Below are positions 6,260-10,400 of a stretch of DNA of 10,400 nucleotides, one piece after another. Within the stretch, counting starts at the first letter, position 1, and each line of letters starts with the position of its first letter. Source of the DNA: Candidatus Latescibacterota bacterium (GTDB taxonomy: Bacteria; Eisenbacteria; RBG-16-71-46; SZUA-252); assembly GCA_016207265.1 (NCBI GenBank), contig JACQPZ010000226.1, positions 1-10,400 of the forward strand, in the 5' to 3' direction. The notes beneath the pieces were generated by a model that was not told the origin of the DNA, made no database searches, and saw only the letters and a list, made by a program, of their open reading frames with translations. The position numbers and the translations under genes were made by a program.

Positions 6260-7311
6260 CGAGCCTCCGCGAGGCGGCGGCCCACGTGCGAGACGAGCGG
6301 GACGAGCCGGCGATACGGCATCCGCACCGGACCGAGAACTCCGATCGCCCCGCGGAAATGGCCGGAAGCGAGGCCGGTTCCGATGAGGGAACAGCTCCCC
6401 ATGGCCCCGTCGCCGTTCTCCCTTCCGATCGTGACGCGCGCGCCGCCCGCATCCATGAACGACTCGAGCGCGCGGGTCAAGGGCTCCGGCTCCGCGAGCA
6501 GAGCGACGAGGCCCCGAAGGCGATCCGGAGATTGAAATTCGGGTTGCGCCGCGATGTTCTCCGCGCCGTCGATTCGGACGGCGGGCCGCCGGAGCGCCTC
6601 AAGGAGCTTGGCTGCGCGGTCCAGCGCATCGGCCGCGAGCGCCGCCACGGTGGCCGGCGCCTCGTGGCGCGCGGCCCTGCCGAGCGCCCAGCATGCCGCG
6701 GCGTCGCGGAGCGGCAGCCGCTCGGCGATCCACCGCTCCGCACGACGCGCGGTGCGCGCGGGGTACGGCCGGGTCGGCCGCCAGGTCGAGGTGACCACTC
6801 TCGCGCCGCGCTCCCCGACCGCGAGGAGGACGAGACCGTCCGGGAGCGCGACCAGATCGAAGCAGCGGATCGGGCGCTCGTCCCACGCGCGCATCGCGAC
6901 GAGCGCGAGCTGATGCGACGTCTGCGCGAGCACGCGCGTGGCGAGGATCTGGAGATCCTCGGCGCCCGCGGCCGTTCGGACCGCCCGTTCGATGCTTCGA
7001 TCGACGGCGCGCCGCGTCGCGGGCGAGACCGGCTCGGGGCGCATCAACGAGTCGACGTAGTATCGGTAGCCCGACTCCGTGGGGATCCTGCCGGCGGAGG
7101 TGTGCGGATGTGCGAGCAGCGCCTCCTCCTCGAGCCGCTGCATCGCGCCTCGAATCGTCGCGGGCGAGATGCTCAGATGGTAGGCCGTTCGGACGTAGCG
7201 CGACCCGACGGGCTCGCCTCTCCGGACGTGGCTTTCCACCACGAGCTTGAGAATCCGGCGTTGCCGCTCATCGAGCGTGGGCAGGGTCATGGGTCCAGGG
7301 GCGGCTGGCAC
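6256..7311 (-). CDS. hrcA: Heat-inducible transcription repressor HrcA
   Basis: HrcA binds the CIRCE operator and represses heat-shock chaperone genes; its activity is known to depend on GroEL in several bacteria. The 351-residue product has an N-terminal winged helix (about 12-75: LDERQRRILKLVVESHVRRG, then SPATIRGAMQRLEEE at 49-63) followed by the family's HTSAGRIPTESGYRYYVD at 70-87. The central GAF-like part contains AENIAAQPEF and GGARVTIGRENGD, and the C-terminus reads GAIGVLGPVRMPYRR. I choose GTG 7311 because GGAGGT lies 5 nt before it. ATG 7290, 7 codons further on, is an alternative that fits the usual protein start but has no nearby Shine-Dalgarno sequence. HrcA should control its own operon through the CIRCE element, which overlaps this start. 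Confidence 0.97.
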   Translation of the reverse strand: MPAAPGPMTLPTLDERQRRILKLVVESHVRRGEPVGSRYVRTAYHLSISPATIRGAMQRLEEEALLAHPHTSAGRIPTESGYRYYVDSLMRPEPVSPATRRAVDRSIERAVRTAAGAEDLQILATRVLAQTSHQLALVAMRAWDERPIRCFDLVALPDGLVLLAVGERGARVVTSTWRPTRPYPARTARRAERWIAERLPLRDAAACWALGRAARHEAPATVAALAADALDRAAKLLEALRRPAVRIDGAENIAAQPEFQSPDRLRGLVALLAEPEPLTRALESFMDAGGARVTIGRENGDGAMGSCSLIGTGLASGHFRGAIGVLGPVRMPYRRLVPLVSHVGRRLAEAR

Positions 7312-7331
7312 TCGCTACCTCCAAGTGCCAA
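7305..7331 (-). promoter_or_regulatory. CIRCE-like operator (HrcA binding site) overlapping the hrcA start
   Basis: On the minus strand the site reads TTGGCACTT, nine bases, GAGTGCCAG. The CIRCE consensus is TTAGCACTC-N9-GAGTGCTAA, so 14 of 18 arm positions agree and the 9-nt spacer is exact. The core TGGCACT/AGTGCCA is a perfect 7-bp inverted repeat. The spacer contains the GGAGGT ribosome binding site of hrcA, and the right arm contains its GTG start. It stands 10 nt after the -10 box of the hrcA promoter, where an HrcA site is expected. Confidence 0.85.
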
Positions 7332-7341
7332 TCCTCAGCCG

Positions 7342-7370
7342 ACCCTAGCAGCCCGGCGGCGCGCTGTCAA
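7342..7370 (-). promoter_or_regulatory. Promoter of the hrcA-grpE-dnaJ-rsmE operon
   Basis: Minus-strand TTGACA (7370-7365), a 17-nt spacer and TAGGGT (7347-7342) form a housekeeping-sigma promoter with a perfect -35 box and a weaker -10 box (three of six positions). The transcript would begin at about the left edge of the CIRCE-like element. The TGA stop of hemW (7369-7367) lies inside the -35 box, so the promoter was fitted into the end of the upstream gene. Confidence 0.75.
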
Positions 7371-8551
7371 CCGGCGTCGGCCCCGCGCATCGGCCCCGTG
7401 TCGGCCCGCGCGAAGAGCTCGGCCGCCAGATCGTGCGCGAGGAGAAGCCCCCGGTCGGTGGGACGGACGCGCCCCGCGCGGCTCTCGGCGACTGCCCCGC
7501 CGGCGAGCGCCCAGCGCCTCCACGACGCGACATCCGTTGGACGAAAGGCCTTGAGATGGCTCCCCACGCGAAGCCCGCGGGACCGTCGGAGCGCGAGGAA
7601 GACCCGCTCCTCCGCGGATTCGCGGTCCGTGAGCGCGATGCGCTCCTCGCGGGGAAGCGCGCCCGACTCGACCCGCTCGAAATACCGCGCGATCGATTCC
7701 TCGTTCCGCCATCGTGCGGATCCGTCGAAGGAGTGGGCGCCCGGGCCGAGCCCCAGGTACGGACGCCGCAGCCAGTAGCCTTCGTTGTGGCGGGATTCGC
7801 TCCCCGGGAGGGCGAAGTTCGAGACTTCGTAATGCCGGTAGCCCGCGCGCGAGAGGATCTCCACGAGATCCCCGTAGCGCTCCGCCACCGCGTCCTCGTC
7901 CTCCGGGCGCAGCTCGCCCCGGCGGACCTTCGCGTGAAGGGGCGTCCCCTCTTCGATCTGGAGCGGATACGCGGATAGGTGCGGCACGCCGAGCGCGACG
8001 AGCCGCTGAAGCGCGACCCAGAATCCTTCCGGAGTCTCGCCCGGGACTCCGTACATGAGGTCCGCGGAGATGGTTCGAAAGCCGGTGCGGCGCGCGCGGT
8101 CGAGCGCTGAGAGGGCTCCCTCGGCGGTGTGGATCCGGCCCAGGAACCGAAGCACCGCGGGCTCGAGCGATTGGACCCCGAGGCTCAGGCGGTCCACGCC
8201 GGCCTCGCGCAGGATCTCGAGTTTCTCGTCGCTCAGGCCCTCGGGATTCGCCTCCACCGTGAACTCGCGGACCCGGCTTCGGTCCCACCCGGAGCGGATC
8301 CAATCGAGGAACCGCCGCAGCGACCCGGCATCGAGGGCCGTGGGAGTCCCACCGCCCACGTAGATCGTGCGCGGACGGCTCCACACCGAGCCTGTCCCAG
8401 CGCCTTCCGCCGCCACCACGAGCGTCCGCTCGCGCTCCAGCGCCGCGAGGAGCCGCGCGGGCTCCGCGCGGTGGAGCGGCGCTTTCACGAAGTCGCAGTA
8501 GGGACAGATGCTGCGGCAATACGGAAGATGGATGTAGAGGCCGTATTCCAT
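7367..8551 (-). CDS. hemW: HemW-type radical SAM protein (coproporphyrinogen oxidase-like, heme chaperone)
   Basis: HemW proteins are radical SAM enzymes once annotated as oxygen-independent coproporphyrinogen III oxidase; characterised members bind heme and act in heme trafficking rather than oxidation. The 394-residue product begins MEYGLYIHLPYC and has the 4Fe-4S motif with C12, C16 and C19, followed by D20-F21. The absence of the further cysteine found in HemN points to HemW. GGGTP lies at 66-70 (SAM binding) and the heme-linked HNxxYW motif, here HNEGYW, at 255-260. The C-terminal HemN-like domain covers about 300-380. The ATG at 8551 lies 2 nt after the lepB stop and fits the family start; an earlier start at 8617 would overlap lepB. 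The Shine-Dalgarno sequence is weak, so translation is probably coupled to lepB. Confidence 0.94.
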   Translation of the reverse strand: MEYGLYIHLPYCRSICPYCDFVKAPLHRAEPARLLAALERERTLVVAAEGAGTGSVWSRPRTIYVGGGTPTALDAGSLRRFLDWIRSGWDRSRVREFTVEANPEGLSDEKLEILREAGVDRLSLGVQSLEPAVLRFLGRIHTAEGALSALDRARRTGFRTISADLMYGVPGETPEGFWVALQRLVALGVPHLSAYPLQIEEGTPLHAKVRRGELRPEDEDAVAERYGDLVEILSRAGYRHYEVSNFALPGSESRHNEGYWLRRPYLGLGPGAHSFDGSARWRNEESIARYFERVESGALPREERIALTDRESAEERVFLALRRSRGLRVGSHLKAFRPTDVASWRRWALAGGAVAESRAGRVRPTDRGLLLAHDLAAELFARADTGPMRGADAG

Positions 8552-8553
8552 CG

Positions 8554-9228
8554 CTACAAGACGGGATGGAAGAGCCGGTTCAGGCGGGGCATGCGCCGGT
8601 CCGCGTCCCAGGACCAATACAGGATCATCGCCTTCCCCTTGACGAGGTTCATGGCGAGCGGCCCCCAGAACCGGCTGTCATGGCTGTTGTCGCGGTTATC
8701 CCCCATCATGAAGATGTGTCCCTTGGGCACGACGATGGGGCCGAAGTTGTCCCGCTGGCTCGCTCCGCGCGGGAGGATGCGATCGTCGCGGTGGATCACG
8801 TACGGCTCGATCTGCGGCTTCCCGTCCACGTACAACACCTTGTCCTTGATCTCGAGGGTCTGCCCCTCCGCGGCGACGCATCGCTTGATGAAGTCCCGGC
8901 TCGGATCGTCCGGATACCGGAACACGATGATGTCTCCGCGGTTCGGCTTCCGGATCGCGGGGAAGCGCAAGTAGACGATCCGGTGTCCGGCGAAGCCGAC
9001 GTCGATTTCCGAGCCGTAGACCAGCTTGTTCACGAAGAGGAAATCGCCGACGAGGAGCGTGTCCTCCATCGAGCCGGTGGGGATCCGGAACGCCTGGACG
9101 ACCAGGCCGCGGATGACCACCGTGAGCACGACGGCGAGGAGGATCGCCTCGGCGTACTCGCGGAAGGTCGATTTGCTGCGCGCCGCGCGTCGCGATGTCG
9201 CCTTGGTCGCCGTCTTCGCCGTGTCCAT
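8554..9228 (-). CDS. lepB: Signal peptidase I
   Basis: This membrane serine protease removes signal peptides from exported preproteins. Counted from ATG 9228 (224 residues), a basic cytoplasmic tail (1-25) is followed by one transmembrane helix (about 26-45, AILLAVVLTVVIRGLVVQAF). Box B holds the nucleophile S53 in PTGSMEDTL, box D the general base K115 in DFIKR, and box E is GDNRDNSHDSR at 176-186. The catalytic pair and all boxes are intact. ATG 9228 is preferred over GTG 9243 because GGGAGGAG lies 5 nt before it. The gene is 21 nt after lepA, the lepA-lepB pairing also found in E. coli, and 2 nt before hemW. Confidence 0.97.
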   Translation of the reverse strand: MDTAKTATKATSRRAARSKSTFREYAEAILLAVVLTVVIRGLVVQAFRIPTGSMEDTLLVGDFLFVNKLVYGSEIDVGFAGHRIVYLRFPAIRKPNRGDIIVFRYPDDPSRDFIKRCVAAEGQTLEIKDKVLYVDGKPQIEPYVIHRDDRILPRGASQRDNFGPIVVPKGHIFMMGDNRDNSHDSRFWGPLAMNLVKGKAMILYWSWDADRRMPRLNRLFHPVL

Positions 9229-9249
9229 TCGATCTCCTCCCACCGTTCC

Positions 9250-10400
9250 CTAGCGATCCACGCGCAGGATGGCCAGGAACGCCTCCTGCGGGATTCGAAC
9301 CGTGCCCACTTGTTTCATACGCTTCTTGCCCTCGCGTTGTTTCTCGAGGAGCTTCCGTTTCCGCGTGATGTCGCCGCCGTAGCACTTCGCGAGGACGTTC
9401 TTGCGCATGGCCGGAATCGTCTCCCGCGCGACTACCTGGTTCCCGATCGCGGCCTGCACGGCGATCGGGAACATCTGTCTCGGGATCAGCTCCTTGAGCT
9501 TCGCGCTCACGTCCCGCCCCCAGTCGTACGCCTTGTCGCGGTGCACGATCACCGAGAGCGCGTCCACGGGCTCTCCGTTCAGGAGGATGTCCATCCGCAC
9601 CAATGTCGCCGGCTTGAGCCCGGAGAACTCGTAGTCGAGCGACGCGTAGCCTCGGCTGATCGACTTCAGCCGATCATAGAAATCGAGGACGATCTCCGCG
9701 AGCGGAAGCTCGTAGGTGATGTGGGCCCGCGAGGCGTCCGGGAACTCCATCCCGATGAAGATGCCGCGCCGGTCCTGGGCGAGCTTCATGATGTTCCCTA
9801 CGTAGTCGGACGGCACCACGATCTGCGCCCTCACGTAGGGCTCCTCGATCTGCTCGATCTGGCACGGCGGAGGTAGGAGCGCGGGGTTCTCGACGAGGAG
9901 GACCTCGCGGTTCGTCTTCGTGACCCGGTACTCCACGCTCGGAACGGTCGCGATCAGGTTCACGCCGTATTCGCGCGTGAGGCGCTCCTGGATGATCTCC
10001 ATGTGGAGGAGGCCCAGGAACCCGCAGCGGAATCCGAAGCCGAGCGCGAGCGAGGTCTCCGGCTCGTAGGTCAGCGACGCGTCGTTGAGCTGGAGCTTGG
10101 CCAGCGATTCCTTGAGCGATTCGTAGCTCTCGGCGTCCATGGGATAGAGCCCGGAGAAGACCATCGGTTTCACGGGGCGGTATCCCGGCAGCGGCCTCGG
10201 GTCGGTATCCGAGGCCAGCGTGATCGTATCTCCGACCTTCGCGTCCGAGACGACCTTCACGTTCGCGATCACGTAGCCGACGTCTCCCGCCCACAGCTCC
10301 TCGCGCGGCTCGAGGCCCAGGCGGAGCACCCCGACCTCAAGGGCGTCATAGCTCTTGCCCGTGGAGAGAAACCGCACGGACTCGCCTGCCCGGATCACGC
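9250..10400 (-). CDS. lepA: Elongation factor 4 / LepA, C-terminal 382 residues (5' end outside window)
   Basis: LepA is a ribosome-dependent GTPase related to EF-G, proposed to act in ribosome biogenesis and in recovery of stalled elongation. The visible part starts in the beta-barrel domain II (residues 1-70 of the fragment), continues with PMVFSGLYPMDAESYESLKE (79-98), then GFGFRCGFLGLLHMEIIQERL (120-140) in the EF-G-III-like domain. It ends in the LepA-specific C-terminal domain with CYGGDITRKRKLLEKQREGK. These motifs distinguish it from EF-G and TypA. About 215 residues including the GTPase domain are missing at the window edge. The stop is TAG at 9252-9250, showing that TAG serves as an ordinary stop in this genome. 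It is the first visible gene of the lepA-lepB-hemW cluster. Confidence 0.98.
   Translation of the reverse strand, partial: VIRAGESVRFLSTGKSYDALEVGVLRLGLEPREELWAGDVGYVIANVKVVSDAKVGDTITLASDTDPRPLPGYRPVKPMVFSGLYPMDAESYESLKESLAKLQLNDASLTYEPETSLALGFGFRCGFLGLLHMEIIQERLTREYGVNLIATVPSVEYRVTKTNREVLLVENPALLPPPCQIEQIEEPYVRAQIVVPSDYVGNIMKLAQDRRGIFIGMEFPDASRAHITYELPLAEIVLDFYDRLKSISRGYASLDYEFSGLKPATLVRMDILLNGEPVDALSVIVHRDKAYDWGRDVSAKLKELIPRQMFPIAVQAAIGNQVVARETIPAMRKNVLAKCYGGDITRKRKLLEKQREGKKRMKQVGTVRIPQEAFLAILRVDR

Noticed and set aside
6286..7554. A 422-codon plus-strand open frame opposite hrcA and the end of hemW
   Set aside because: It crosses the CIRCE element and the hrcA promoter and shows no family motif.
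8552..8617. Earlier in-frame start for hemW at 8617
   Set aside because: It would overlap the end of lepB by 64 nt and add 22 residues not typical of the family; ATG 8551 begins directly at the conserved N-terminus.
9229..9243. GTG 9243 as the start of lepB
   Set aside because: This start would place the GGGAGGAG ribosome binding site inside the gene; ATG 9228 is correctly spaced behind it.
8566..9876. A 436-codon plus-strand open frame opposite lepB and lepA
   Set aside because: Antisense of two conserved genes, with no independent evidence of coding.

Overview
The window is a GC-rich bacterial chromosome segment that holds only housekeeping genes, all on the minus strand, so transcription runs from right to left. 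In that order the genes are lepA (5' end cut by the window edge), lepB, hemW, hrcA, grpE, dnaJ, rsmE, rpsU, mutS2 and dnaG (3' end cut by the window edge). I see no mobile element, CRISPR array, tRNA, rRNA or defence system.

Region by region: 10400-7367 carries the translation factor LepA/EF4, signal peptidase I and the HemW-type radical SAM protein, tightly packed with gaps of 21 and 2 nt. A new transcription unit starts at 7370-7342: a TTGACA-17-TAGGGT promoter whose -35 box overlaps the hemW stop codon, followed by a CIRCE-like operator that covers the ribosome binding site and start codon of hrcA. This should put hrcA-grpE-dnaJ-rsmE (7311-3745) under HrcA heat-shock control. dnaK is missing from its usual place between grpE and dnaJ. 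A second strong promoter (TTGACA-17-TATCTT, 3727-3699) drives rpsU, followed by mutS2 and dnaG. This resembles the rpsU-dnaG-rpoD macromolecular synthesis operon with mutS2 inserted.

The order lepA-hemW-hrcA-grpE-dnaJ-rsmE-rpsU resembles the Bacillus-type dnaK superoperon without dnaK and prmA. The lepA-lepB pair is the arrangement known from Proteobacteria. The high GC content, frequent GTG/TTG starts and this mixed gene order suggest a deep-branching, little-cultured phylum (an Eisenbacteria-like or related lineage is a guess), but I cannot place it from the sequence alone.

The most unusual point is the rpsU-mutS2 junction. mutS2 has no ATG, GTG or TTG start that would include its conserved N-terminus. 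Its frame is open all the way back to the TAG stop of rpsU, in the same phase, and two GC-rich hairpins lie in between. Otherwise the window is a well-conserved core region, not an accessory island.
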